Origin: Tubiluchus corallicola
Taxonomy: Eukaryota; Priapulida; Priapulimorpha; Priapulimorphida; Tubiluchidae
Direction: 5' to 3'
NCBI GenBank assembly: GCA_030141605.1
Contig: JAQGDQ010000448.1
Span: forward strand, 64,001-128,000
Length of the DNA stretch: 64,000 nucleotides
In this document: positions 38,886 to 52,000 of the stretch, in pieces
Position numbering within the stretch: the stretch's first letter is position 1
How the letters are laid out: every line of letters starts with the position of its first letter
The notes under the pieces: generated by a model
Database searches by the model: none
What the model was told of the DNA's origin: nothing
Seen by the model: the letters and a program-made list of their open reading frames with translations, nothing else
Program-made: the position numbers and the translations under genes

Positions 38886-39055
38886 TATTCACAGAGATTA
38901 CAATAAATGCATTTATACAGAAGTGTTGTTTTACTAAACTTACACTATTTGTCATGAAGAGCTTTTACAGTATTCACAGAGATTACAATAAATGCATTTA
39001 TACAGAAGTGTTGTTTTACTAAACTTGCACTATTTGTCATGAAGAGCTTTTATTA
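38886..39055 (-). repeat. 85-bp tandem duplication spanning the TADA3 stop codon
   Basis: Bases 38886-38970 and 38971-39055 are two copies of one 85-bp unit with a single internal difference (TACAC against TGCAC) and divergence in the last few bases. The gene-proximal copy contains the last codons of TADA3 and its TAG at 39030-39032. The distal copy repeats those codons, including the stop, within the 3' UTR. Confidence 0.9.
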
Positions 39056-42000
39056 TGGCTTCTCTGTCCTTTAGTGCTTTCCAGACCAATTCTCTTTCTT
39101 TCTTGGTAGGTATCTTTTGCTTTTGTCTTGTAACGATAATTCTTCTGTAAGCTTCCATTACCTAAACATACATTTAGATAAATTTACTAACAAAGTTATC
39201 CCTGTTTCAACTATAATTAGATAACTAATAAAGGTACACCCAGTTTGGAAAAGAATACTTCATGGACTTTTTATTAAAGTGCAAGAAGTTTTTAAAGTGG
39301 CTGAAGAAAAATTGGTAGCACAGAAATTATCTACATTGAATTATAAAATGCAGAAAAAGTATTACAAAATTTGGAACACATGGTTTTGCCTGCTACTATA
39401 AATGTTCAAAAATGGTGTGCTTGGTTAACTTTCTATTGTGTGAATGACGCCAAATGTAAAGCTATTGCTTTACTAAGCTTAATTTGTCCCATCCCATCTC
39501 CCATTAAAGAATCCTACTCATCCTAGTGTTTAATTGCACTCTCCAACTTCACTTACTTCACAAAGCTACGAACACTGCAAAAATGTAAGTTTTGTCATCA
39601 CCGGTTAAGTTTATTGGTGATCATGTAAGCGGAGTCACTTTATGTTGTTCATACGGTAACTGGTTCAGGACTTACCTCTATTGTGACTATAACCCTAGAT
39701 AGCGTAATGACCCAGATATGAATGCTAGTTAAGGGTTAAGGCCCTCCTCACTAGATGCCGGCTTCAACTAGCACAGGAAAAGAAACTAAAGCTTCTTTTA
39801 TTAAAATAGGCCGTATCTGGGTGCAACTTCATGAATTTAAAAAGGCAAAGACCTCAAGCCTTAACACCTTCAACGAATGCCTCAAATATATATGAAAAAT
39901 GAAGAAGTGATTATCAGCTAAGGCAGTATGAAATGTTTGTGAAACAACCTCCATATCGACAATCTGCATCTTTTTTCGCAGCTCCTGCTTAACCATCTCC
40001 TCCTTAGCTAGTCGATACAAGCGTTTTTTCTGCATGAGGTTATGAGCTGTAACGGCTTTGAGCTCTGCTTGACATTTACGCAGCTCTCGCAAAATCTCGT
40101 CATCTGGGTTGTCCGAACTGGACTGTTTAGTGTCACTGCTTGAATCTAGAAGTCCTAAAATTAGTACAAAAATAAGTTTATATATTCACATGTACCTTGA
40201 CACGCCTAATCAATATTTTGTGAACACAGCAAGCTTTGGCTTGTTCAGCATTCTTATCACATGTTAAAAGCAGTAGGTAACATGTAACTAACCGGGGGGG
40301 GGGGGGACCTTAAATAAGCAGTTTGTTACTCTGTTATCCAGCTTAATAAGACACTGAGTAAATTGAAGAGTATGACTGCTATTAAGATGTGTTTGCTTCC
40401 CTTAGCATAGATATCAGTGTACAATTTTGGAAGCTAAGTTAATGTTTATGTCTAAAATAGAGATTTAACAAACTGTAGAGCACGGTTATTTTAATTTCCA
40501 CATTAAAAATCAAGAGTACGCTACTACCTTGTTCCTCTAATTCCCGGCGTAATCGCCGCTCCAGAGACATAATAGAAGAAGAACCACCCATTGTCCTGAC
40601 CAATCCACTGCGTGTCATAGAACCGTTCAGCTCCGGTTCTACATGAAATAAATCCTGCATTACTAGAACGGGGAGCAAATGTAAAACATGCATTAGTTGC
40701 AACACACAAACAAGCAAGCAAGCAACACATGCAACAAAACAATACAAGCAAGCAAATATGTAAAAAGCAGTGGAATCCCAATCATCACCATCAGTTTTGC
40801 AGGATAGCACACTGTGCACATTGATGGTACACTTAGTGCAAAGCAGTCATTAATTTTTATAAAACTACTCAATGTATTCAGGACCACATGAATAAAATGT
40901 ACATTTACCACAAAGGCATGTTATGCTTAGTTTTCACATGATGCATAGTTTTCTAAAGAAAACAACAATTAAGAATAATCAATATATACATGTTTAAGTC
41001 ATCAAGTGGCATGCAAAGCTGTATTATACATCTTATCATCAAATTAATACTTTGATTTTGGAAGTGCAATATTTGTTGAAAAACCCTCTAACAATTAATC
41101 TTACAAGCTTGACATCATACTAAAAATTTTACATGTTACAAGTTTCATTAACCAAACACTAAATCTACTATTTAACACTGACATTTAGCAATCGCTGATA
41201 GTCACCATCAGGCAGTAATGTATTATTTTTTATGAAAACATCAAGATGGAGGACATTTGAACACAAAAATACAACAAAATGAAAAACAGCTCTTTAAAAA
41301 AACCACTGCACTGCAGTCTACCAGCATGCACATGACAGGTACATAGCGATGAAAGCAACAGAATGCATAAAGAACTGACCAAAACAATAAGGTACACAAA
41401 TTAAGACATGCTCACAGTAAATCACTGTGCAGTATGACAAAAAAGGGAGTCAAAAGCCAAACTTTAATAGTCAGATTCATGCATTTCTTTGAATCATTAT
41501 ATATATAAAAATTACCCAAGGTCTAATTATTCCCACACATACTAAATGTAACACTCAACTATTAAGTGGAATTTTTTCCAGAGTTAAGAATCGAGTAAGT
41601 ACCACTTACATTTTCTTCTATAACGTTAATTAGATCAATGGCTAATGGATGTAAAACTTTATTTAATCAACCAGATGTGTTTAGCCACAAAATCTTATCT
41701 TCAACAACAAGTCCTTGACTGCTATAATTTGAAAATTCATATACCTTTACCACTAGCAGCTAGTTCTGCTAAAGCCGTATCTTCTGCTGGTACCATTATG
41801 TTCTCTTCAATAAGAGCCGAAACTAACCGCTGAGTTAGGTGGCCAAATGGTGATGAATCCTCAGAGCTGCTATCACTAAAATAAATTTTTCAGAAACATT
41901 TCAATGAAATAGTTGGACACATGTAATGACATTTAAGGCATCTGTATAGTATCTGTATGGTAGTATATGTTTTTTAACTAAGAGTCCGAACACAAAGTGA

Positions 42001-45000
42001 TAAAAAATTTATTTTATCATTTTATCAGTTGAAATTGAAACTTGAATCTTTTGTATGGCAAATGTCTTTATAAATGTAAGAAACAGAAAATGTTGAAAAG
42101 TAACACAATTACAAGCATCTTTGGAGGAAAAACATTTACTTTACAATAACGAAAACTCTCCATTATAGATAGCAAAACTCATTAACAATACTTTCATCAT
42201 GCACAGCATCAGCTTGGGCAGCAGAAAAAAATTCGGTGATTCCTCTACTCGCTCACACTCACTTTGTCTGTCACCCTTTTTCAACTCCAAAGTTGATATC
42301 CAGTTGGGATGAAATTTGGTACATATTAATAATGCTAAACTTCATTGACACAAATATTTGTTACTTCAACAAGTGGATAAGCTTGTTACGCTACAATTAT
42401 ATTATAATTTATAAAGACTCATACTTAAGATTTCCGAACACTTCTGATTTTTTACATTAGATATCAGGTAAATCAGAAGACCCGAATAGGGTATATTCAC
42501 AAAAAAGAAAATTCCCTTTGACATTTCAAGCTTACACGCAAATATTTTTTGCCAGACCTGGTATACATAATATCACCCAACTGCCACCAAATATCTTCAT
42601 TCTTGTTTACTTGAATTCATGTATGTATAAATTATAGAACTTTGACATTCATTGACATGGCAAAAAAAATTAACTTTACAGCAGAGTCACCAAGGTTAAA
42701 AAACTAGTAAGTCTATAAGATAATAAAAGCATTAACACTTACCTATCAGCTGATTCAGCCCTACTCAAAAGACCATTAACCTCAGACAGAGGGCTCTCAT
42801 TACCATTAATGTGTGCCTGCTTCTTACTGTCTAGTGATTTTGCTCCTAAATTAAATATAATAGTAACAGAATTATGTTTGCAGTTAAAAAATTTGTAAGA
42901 CATTGATACTGCTCAACTGCTGTTGCTTTATCCAGTTTTTACTTCTGGTTTCACTATGACATATCTGTCTTTTCATTTAGCTGCAGCAGTATAAGTACAA
43001 CACTTCCTTAAAAAAGCAGGGTCTTGGTCTTGCCAAAAGAAGTTGTCAGGATCTACACAAACTTCTTTGCTACTTGGCTCAGGTCGGCAAAGAATTTTAT
43101 TTTATGTATGCATAGTTTAAGTGTTAGGAATTTGTATACGTAACAGATACAATAAAAAGGACAAAATGTGTGAATAGAGTCGAATCCGACAAATTTAGGT
43201 TCATTCATTTTCTATGCTATAACAGCAGATTCACAAACTAACCTACAAAAGTTGTTGTATAAGAATTTCTACCATCAAATTAATCAAACCTTCTTTCTTT
43301 TCCTCTAGCAACTCTTCTGCTGCCCACTTTGAAGAATAGTGCTTTCCAAGAGCTGGAATTTTATAGTATTCTGCATCACCTTCATGAATCTGCATCAATT
43401 CCTCTAAGAATTTCAAATCATCTTGTGTGATGTCACTACAGTACGGTTCTACATACGACCAGAATTTGTTGGGAATATCGTTTTTCGGCACCACCACTGC
43501 CGTGCGATCCAACATTGGAGAATCGGCAAACTCGTAATCAGATGAAACATTTAACTGTTTAGACTAAAAAGAAATGTATAATGTATAAATCAAATAGCTG
43601 CACAAAGTTATAAACTTATCTGTTTACGTAAAATTGCTAAATGCAGAACAATATCCAAATACTGACTGAAAGACAAAATCAGTGATTTCTAGGGCCGTCG
43701 CATTTACACATGTAAATGGGAATGTTTAGTTTAGTCATTCTACACGTTTACTGATTTTTGCACACGATAACCACTACCAGCACCTTGCCTTTGATGTGAC
43801 CTAGGCCAGCAGTAGTTGAAACATTTGCTTTTCTTAACAAGAGTATGTGCAGTGATAACCTACTACACTCATAAATTATGATTTTTTTAAATATTTATTT
43901 TCGTCTACTAGTAACTAACTCGTTACTATCTGATTGTGCATACTATCAATATGAGAATTTGCTTATTTAACCCCGGAATTGAAGGGTTAAACTATTACAA
44001 GAGATAAAGTTATACCATTTGACTGGTACTGGTACTGGTAGGCTGTCACAGTATAATTAATGACCACTGATCCTTGCTATAACTGACCCCTTGCTTTCTG
44101 ACATATTAAAATTTGCGAGTACTCTATGGGGGAATATTTGAATGAATGGCTTCATAAATTTCATGCCAAAGCCGTTGCTTCTCCATCTGACTTTCATGCT
44201 TTTACTGCATGGCAGCAGGTAAATTTGGCAGAATTTTATATTAAAATTCCTTTAAAACCCTTTTCAGTAGTAATAAACAATTAGAAATTATGATATGAGT
44301 TTAATAAGTAATGACTACAGATTAATATATACAGACTACAATTTTTAAAACAAAGTTCCATGCACCCGTGTTTAGCCAAAGAAAAATTTACATGCTAGAT
44401 GATTCAAACATTAGAATGTAATATCAAAAGAATAACCACATAGTTTAGGTTAAACATAATTGTCTAACAACAGAAATTACTAAAGCATCTAGACAGTGAA
44501 CTTCAAGCTAGACCCTACAAATAAAAGTAATTATCAGCACTAAGTAATTAGATAGTGATAGGCAAAGGTGGAACAGTATATGTCTGCCACCAAGTACACA
44601 TAATAATTGTATACGTATAGCACGTAAATAGAATAGTTTCATTTAGTAATAGTGTAAAAGTTTAGCAAATTTAGTAAATATGCAGCTCTAGTGATTTGCC
44701 ACATGCAGCCCAAGAATTTGCCCTGGAATTTTATACCATCTGTACAGTACACACAAGTAAGAAAGGTAATCATGATGAACATACACTAGCTGCTGGAGCT
44801 GATGTCTTTGACTTCATCTTTGCTGGTGTTGGCACAGTACCTTTCCCATTTACCTCCAGCTTTTGTTTCTTGGCAGATTTCGATGATTCTGGTGGTCTAC
44901 CTCTTTTTGGTGTTGAAGCAGGAAGTGACTAAAAAAGAAAACCCTGAAATCATTTTTTAAACAACTGTGTATTGCTAGAGCGGGCTCTGGATTGAAGTCT

Positions 45001-46594
45001 CAGAGATGTGAAGCTTTTATAGTATTCAAAGATTGTTTAAACTTTTAAGCACATAAATACAAAAAATTAGTCCTTACGGTAAAACTCACGAATGACAACT
45101 AATACAACTATTAAAACATTTGTTTGATTCGTTGATGAGTCATTAGCATTAAATTAAGACCTATCATGATCTCCACTTGTCAACAACTTAACTTAATCTG
45201 TCTAGAATGAAAATTTAGTAAAAATGAGTGAAATAAAGAAGTCACACCTTTGATTTAGACAATTTAGCATGGGCACCAGAAAGCTCATTTTTGGCATCTT
45301 GCCAACTGATTAAAGCCTCTATTTCTGAATCTAAAGTGTGCATTCGATTATTTAAAGATACAAGTAATGTTTCCAACTCCAGCTGCAGCACGTCAGTCTC
45401 TTCTTCGGCAATACCGACTTCATCTTCATTACGATTAACAACTACAAACACAAAAAATTTGAAACAAATAAGGCTGGATAAAAAAATTGTTAGCCTCACC
45501 AAGGATTTGAGCAAAGCTAGAAAATAAGATGCACTGTAGTAATAATGTCACATAACTTAAGTTCAACCTGGGATTTGAGCTGAAGAGCATTTACAAAGAA
45601 TGTTCAAGGTAAATCAAGGCAGAGGTTTCACTACTCACAGATAACCACCAGTTAGCCCTCTTATTGAAGTTTTTTACTGTGAGTTTCAACTGCTCCCTAT
45701 TAGCACTATTTATCTAATTGCTACATATTTCCAAATAAAGGAAGTTCAAGGAACACCATCAATTACAATTTTTAAGCCTTTCCCTAAGAGATAATTAGCA
45801 ATCTTCAGCTACTAAGGAATAGTGAGACACTTAGTGGGAATATTGTTGAAAAAAGTGCATTGAAAGACAAACCTTGCTTGCTGTTCTCTTCTGAATGAGA
45901 CGAAGAAGTTTCTCATCAACTACAGTAGATTTATATTACTAAATTATACAGTAAACTTAGTAAAGAAGCTTCAGGGCAGCAGTTTGTAAAAAAATAGCAT
46001 GGTTTGTGAAAAAATTAGCATATTATTAACAAAAACAGTAAATGGTGATTTAATGCAATTTTAGTTGTTTAATGCTAAATTTCTTGCACTGTGTTTAAAC
46101 ATGTGGTTAACACCAGCCAAACATCTATAAACTCAGTGTTTTTGAAAGTGGCCCAAAAAGCTGCAATTTGGAAGCCTTCAAAAACATGACCCACAAACAA
46201 AGCATAATGAATATAACATAGTACCTGATTTTGAAAAACATGGTGTTACTGTAATTTGGAAAAGCAGAAAGCATGCCATAAGCTAGTAGAATTAGACTAG
46301 TGACCACAAATTAAAATGAATGCTGTTTTGTCTCACTGGTATAGTGTCTGTAAAACCTATAACTAGTAACTCATTACGTGTCCGTGATATCACATTTACA
46401 TTTTTACTTACAAAACTCAAAACATAATCGTGATAAAGTTCTATTAACGATCATCAAGCAGTATTAGGCTTACTATTGGTGTAAAGAGGACATATTTGAG
46501 TGTGATCAACTGACACAAGATCAGCAAATTGCAGAGGACAATCGATTAGTTCTTGCGCAACTGGCATAGCCTTTCCTTTTCCCCTTCCTTTCAT
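39030..46594 (-). CDS. TADA3: Transcriptional adapter 3 (ADA3), SAGA/ATAC subunit
   Basis: This is the adaptor that links ADA2 and GCN5/PCAF acetyltransferase in nuclear SAGA and ATAC complexes. Coding exons on the minus strand: 46594-46474, 45441-45248, 44928-44785, 43563-43290, 42845-42743, 41875-41745, 40638-40528, 40154-39949, 39161-39030. Every junction is GT..AG and phases agree; 471 residues, against 432 in human. Seen: DCPLQFADLVSVDH near the N-terminus, DVLQLELETLL, an AT-hook-like KRGRPP (113-118), PNKFWSYVEPYCSDIT with YKIPALGKHYSSKWA, PFGHLTQRLVSALIEENI, SLERRLRREL, and the C-terminal coiled-coil-rich block ELRKCQAELKAVTAHN to PTKKERELVWKALKDRE. The exon 1/2 junction (T-N-I) is a splice inference, supported by phase and by alignment to the family. 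Confidence 0.95.
40294..40306 (+). repeat. Run of 13 G in TADA3 intron 7
   Basis: An uninterrupted G tract (poly-C in the transcript), 140 bp upstream of exon 8 in the direction of transcription. It is one of three comparable G/C runs in the window; the others are near 14780 and 22671. Confidence 0.9.
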
Positions 46595-47417
46595 GATGCT
46601 GCAAAACCGAAATAAAAAACAAACTTAAGTAAATTGCTAGTCTTTATATTCACACACACATATATATTTTTCTGAGCATATGCACATAAAGTCGCATTTG
46701 CTCCCATTACCTATCGCAAATAATTCATTTAATAACAATGTGATAATAGATTACCGTTATCCATAATTTTTAATACTCCAAAAAATGACTTCAATTGCTC
46801 CACATTCGTACTACAATAAATCTTACGAAAAAAAATGTAGAACACAAACGATTTAAAAATTTTCAATGTTCAATTGCATTTAAATTTTAACTGACAATTT
46901 TCAATTTGACACGATTTGATTTCAATTTTTGTGTGAAAATGACTATTTTCAGATGTACAACTGCCAAATTGCAGAGGCGAAGAGCATTAGGGTTTTTGGA
47001 ACTTTCGCTAAAAAATTTCTACACGAAACCAATTTTACTAACTTGCATTATTTTTTTCATACAGCACTTCGACAGTATATGATTTCTGTTTGTTTGTTTC
47101 GCATTTGGGCAACCCTATGAGCATGGAAGGAAAATATCCAGTGGCGAATATTTGAACAATTTTTACTCAAATATATGAATAAATAATTATTTTCCAGGAT
47201 GCATCATTTTATTTAAGCTCAATGTCAAGGCGCCAAATGCCCAGAAACGGTCAAGGAGAACCAGTCTTCAATCTCATGCTTTCAAAAACTTGCATATAGC
47301 CAGTTCAAGTGCAGGTCAATAAAACTAAATCTAAGTGTTACATCTAGTTAATATTCTAGAAATTATAATAGTTATATTTATTCAATGGTAGCTATTTTAA
47401 GTTGGTTTATAAATTTT
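46595..47417. other. Region upstream of TADA3
   Basis: It holds the presumed TADA3 promoter (first few hundred bases above 46594) and AT-rich DNA up to the LINE. No TATA box or coding exon is recognised. The 63-codon frame at 46929-47120 lacks any family motif. Confidence 0.5.
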
Positions 47418-47426
47418 ATTTGTTGT

Positions 47427-49036
47427 ATATATATATATATATATAATAATCTTTATTTGCCATTAAAAACATTGATAATCACTGATAAAAACTTTATAGA
47501 GATAATCAATCAGTGTTAGCTAATAAAAACTTACACTGCTGAAGGCAAATGTGTCAGTGCAATCTAAACTACTGTGCAGTAATGACGAATAAAATCAAAC
47601 ATATTTACAACTATACACAAAAAAATATAAAAAGAAACTATGATTTAATTAATATGGCCGTGGGTATATGAATTCGGAATTAGTGTGTATGTTGTCGTAC
47701 TGGTGTGATGGTATTTCATATCTGGTTAATATTAGTGATTTTAATTTTGTTTTAAATGCTGATAGGGACTTGATTTGTTTAACCTGTAATGGTAGAGAAT
47801 TCCAAAGTAAAATTGCTTGTTTGATTACAGAGTTCGTTCCATAGTGGGTATTTGTCCTAATTTGTTTTAGATTGCTTGTTCTGGAATTAACGATAGGATT
47901 TGGAAAAAAGGTAAATCTGTTATTCTGGAATGGTTTGCTGATATTGTTAATGTATTTAAATATAAAAAGCAGAGTAAAATATTCTTTGTGTGCTTCAATG
48001 ATTGGGAATTTTAAAGTTTTTCTCAGGTTAGTTGTTGAAGCTTTGAATTTTTGTCTACCTGCCTTGTGTTTGTATGAGTACCCAGCTATCAATCTCAACG
48101 CATAGTTTTGAAGGAGATTTAATTTTAAGTAATTTTCTCTTTTGGTTTTTTGAAGTAGCGTACATCCATATAAGAAGTGTGGTAGAACTAAAGTTTTATA
48201 TATTAGTGTTTTAGTTTCCTTTGTTAGTTGCCCTTTAACTTGTCGGAGATATGATGTGCTAGATGCCATTTTTGTGTATATGTTATTAAAGTGATCATCC
48301 CATGAAAGATTATTGTCTACTTGTATGCCCAGGAATTTAACATTGTTAGTTTGTTTGATTACAGCATTATCTATTGTCAAAGTGGTTGATGATGCATCAT
48401 TAGTATTTAATGAGGGTGACAGTATCATGAATTCTGTTTTGTCATTATTCATTTTTAGCTTGTAATGACTAAATGCCATATTTATATTTTTTATATCTTC
48501 TTCTAAATAATTTTTTGCAGTTTGGACATTTTCATGGGCTATGTAGATTGTAGTGTCATCAGCGTATTGCGTTATTTGTGAGTGTTTTAATACACTGGAT
48601 ATGTTGTTTATATATAGGCAAAATAATAACGGACCTAGTAGTGTTCCTTGCGGTATACCTCTGTTTAACGTGGCCCAGTCAGAAAAGTTGGTTGTATCTA
48701 ACTTTACTCGTTGTTGTCTATCTTTGAGATAATTTTGTATCAGTTTTAACGATATCGAATCTAATCCGATTTGTTTTAAATTATCGTAAAGTAGTTCGTG
48801 ATTAATGCTATCGAAAGCTTTACTTAAATCCAAAAATGCTGCTAAAATGTATTGCTTGTTGTCTAAACTATGTCTCCAATTTTCTGTTGTGTGTATTAGG
48901 GCGTCAATGGTTGAATGGTGTTTACGGAAGCCAAACTGATGTTTTGATAAAAGTTCATGTTTATTTACATATGAATTTATCTGATAACTTTGTGTAACTT
49001 GTTTAGCTCCTTTGGCAATGTGCAGCACACTTGGTC
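47427..49036 (-). mobile_element. 5'-truncated non-LTR retrotransposon (LINE) with (AT)n tail
   Basis: A 1,610-bp minus-strand insertion flanked by the 9-bp direct repeat ATTTGTTGT (47418-47426 and 49037-49045). It carries reverse transcriptase coding sequence, a 3' UTR ending AATAAAGATTATTAT, and a terminal (AT)n instead of poly-A. The endonuclease and first RT blocks are missing, as expected from aborted target-primed reverse transcription. The intact target duplication and mostly open frame suggest a fairly recent insertion. RT motifs place it with Jockey/CR1-like LINEs; the exact clade is not resolved. Confidence 0.88.
47649..49028 (-). pseudogene. Partial LINE reverse transcriptase ORF
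   Basis: This 459-codon frame starts without an ATG. From about residue 16 it reads as RT: KHQFGFRKHHSTIDAL, motif A FLDLSKAFDSINH, motif B GIPQGTLLGPLLFCLYIN, the catalytic motif C QYADDTTIY (YADD at 48555-48566), and FLGIQVDNNLSWDDHF. It ends with a C-terminal region closing in YPRPY. The first 15 codons are out of frame with the rest: the neighbouring frame reads more RT-like there, so a frameshift near 48985 is likely. Catalytic Asp residues are intact, but without the N-terminus and promoter the copy is dead on its own. Confidence 0.88.
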
Positions 49037-49045
49037 ATTTGTTGT

Positions 49046-52000
49046 TTATTTGTAATTCTTCACTCTTTGCATCAGTTGTAGACTATGCAAAATAATAATA
49101 ATTAATATTAAAGTTTGATAAGTCGTTGCCTCTCTATGCTGGCCCACCGCAAGTCCGGGACGACTCACCTTTACACTTCCCCCAACGGCTAAACTGAAGG
49201 TGTCAGGGAAAATCACTTTTACAAGTTGTAAACACAAAACCAAAAAACCAAAGTTAAGTGCAAATTAGAATAATTTTTAATAATAATATCGACAGCTAAG
49301 TTAATTGAATACTGTCAATCCAATCTTCTTTTTAAAAAGTTTAAAATCGCTGGCTAAAACGTCGCTAAATTGTCAGAGACTGCAGAAAAACTTTAATAAC
49401 ATAGACGAAAGTTTTCAAAAGCAAAAACTAAATCCAATTTTAATTGAATAACCTGAATAACAATAACCCAAAATGACCGAAAACAATGAAACAAAATACA
49501 GCATACGAGCTCTTTGCACCAATGACAAGTGTGAAACGAATTGTTGTTTGGCTTTATTTATCAACTTCAACGCCAATTTATGGCGACAGCTCAGTGACAA
49601 AGTTGCATTTTGACATGGATAACTAGATAGCATATACTAAGCTGTGAGTATCTGACGTTTTGCCTGTTATGATGATTAGCATAATTATTTATCTTTTTAA
49701 TTTTCTCAGATCGACAAGCATAGATTCCATGCTGGGCGTCTCATAAACCACTAAAGTCTAAAAGACGTCAAGTTTCTTCTTGTTGATATTTTAAGCACCA
49801 CTAGTGGTAGCTGATACATCATAGCGAGGAGCATTCTAATTCATGTCTATTTAATAATTAATGAATAAATACAATAACCATTCTAAGTTGGTATTAGGAA
49901 GTGATGGTGATTGCAAATAAGTAAGGCATAAATACTGAAAAAAGTGATAGGCATGACAAAATTACTTTGCAAAAGAGAATTTAAATTAAAAATAGAAATG
50001 CACTTGTTGAAAGAAATAAAAAAACGAGATTGTTCAAAGTAGTAAACTGATGTTTTTGAAAAAAGATAACTTGAGGTTGTGTCATTTGTGTGATTCAGCA
50101 AGGAAAACCGAAATTAATGTTAACGAAAAAATAACATTAATGTGATAGCAGGCAGTACTCTAAGTGAAAAGTGGGAAACACTGAAGAGAGTTCCCGATTC
50201 TGTTGTGAAATTATAAATAAAGTAGTTAAATTAGAAAAAAATATTGGATAAAGAACTTAAATTGAAACTGGTGAATAGAACCATGTCTAAAATTATGTAT
50301 GTACAAATATTTTTTTAATGGAACACAAAAATTTTATTGTATAAGGTCATTAACTGAGTCAGCAAAGTTGAGCCTAGCAAGCCCACAGTACAGATATTAT
50401 GGTCGCCGTGTTTTACCTGCTCCAATATAAATAAGACGTAATATCACAGTATAAACTTACATAATGTAATCAAAAAAGTTACCAATACATCCTACAGAAT
50501 ATTAACCTGTGTATAGCTTTTAGCTGAATAAAGTTCAGTGCAACAGTTCACAGATGTTACAGATGTTTTAATAGCAAACCAAGCAGGGTGTTAAACAAGT
50601 TACTTGTTAATAATATGCATTTCTCAAGTAGTAAACCGTGGGCAGCAAATAAACAAACTACAAAAAAATACGAAATTTTGAACACATTATAGAATAATTT
50701 GCAATGGTACCAAATTAAGTGCTATAATCTTACTGCAATAATAGTAGATTTATAACAATTTTTGAAATTCAAGAATATTCATAGAGTAGTCTTCACAGCT
50801 CCTAACACACTTCGAACCAGTGTTTGACATACAATAAAAGGGCCTACTACTAACCTTTGTCGAAAAACAAGAACCAAAAACTGTCACAGACAATCCTTTA
50901 AGGTAATATAGTAAACTGGCAAAGGCACCTCATATTAGCCACATTTGCTGCATCTACATCTACCATTAACAATAGAAATAGCTGGTGGCAGTAAGGTACA
51001 TAATGGCTCATATGGAACAATCCAAAAGTAGTGGTCACCCATTCATTTAATAACTACATTTATGCTGCTGAACTCTTGTAGCTATAAACTGCCTAAACAT
51101 ACAGCAGCTGACTATTCTGCTATTTCCTACATGCAGAAATGATGATGGTTTTTATATTATAGTGTCTTGCTTTTGTTGTCACTATTTTTTGAGGAAGTGT
51201 TGTTACGGCAACTGCAAGCAAAATGTTAAAATTATATAAACTTATCAACCACTAATTGACTTGAAAGCAATGATTGTACATCAATGCAGCAATATCATCT
51301 GCAATATATACCAAATACTCAACAAATAAAACAAACATCTTGAGGCAAATAATTATAAACAAATATATCTTACTAAAATTTAAACTGATTTTCACTGTAA
51401 CACAGACTATGAGAAATGCTCAAATTCATTCTTTTAAGGATCATCAAAAATAATATAAAGCAACACTAGATTACGCAAAAATTTCAATAATATTAGTGTC
51501 AGACAGTTTTGAGATTTTCAAAAAATGTAAATTAGTTTATAATAAAATTGCAGTAGTAAAAGTTTTATCATTTTATATTAAAAAAACAGTTCATCAACAC
51601 ATTTACTTGACAGAATCATACTGCACAGAATAATATGTACATTAACTAATTATAAGTTTACAAGTTTATGACAAAAATCCTATTTCACAAATTTACAAAA
51701 TCTCAATCCTACAAAAAAAACCCACAGCAGTTAGAACAAAATATTTAAGACAATAAGTTATCATGTGCAAGTGTTCTTAAACAAGTCGCAATAATAATGA
51801 CACAAGTCTAACAAACTCACAAAAACAGCACTAATGCAAGCACAATTTATAAATGTCATTTAATGGTGATGGCTTGCAAGTTTTCAAACACAAAACGTTG
51901 AAATACCAGCTTCTTCAAAATCAACATTTGCAGTAAACTGTTCCAGTTTTAGACCAGTGACATTTCTGATTTGCAGAGCTTATTAACCACTTATTTAAAA

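Noticed and set aside
42230-42620. Possible repeat fragment in TADA3 intron 5 (CAACTCCAAAGTTGATATCC region)
   Set aside because: It looked vaguely familiar as a dispersed sequence, but there is no second copy in the window and no borders, so I cannot support it.
45875-45921. Possible extra TADA3 exon encoding IDEKLLRLIQKRTASK between exons 1 and 2
   Set aside because: It has acceptor- and donor-like borders, but it enters in phase 1 and leaves in phase 0, which would put the well-conserved next exon out of frame. Direct joining of 46474 to 45441 restores the frame and the family alignment.
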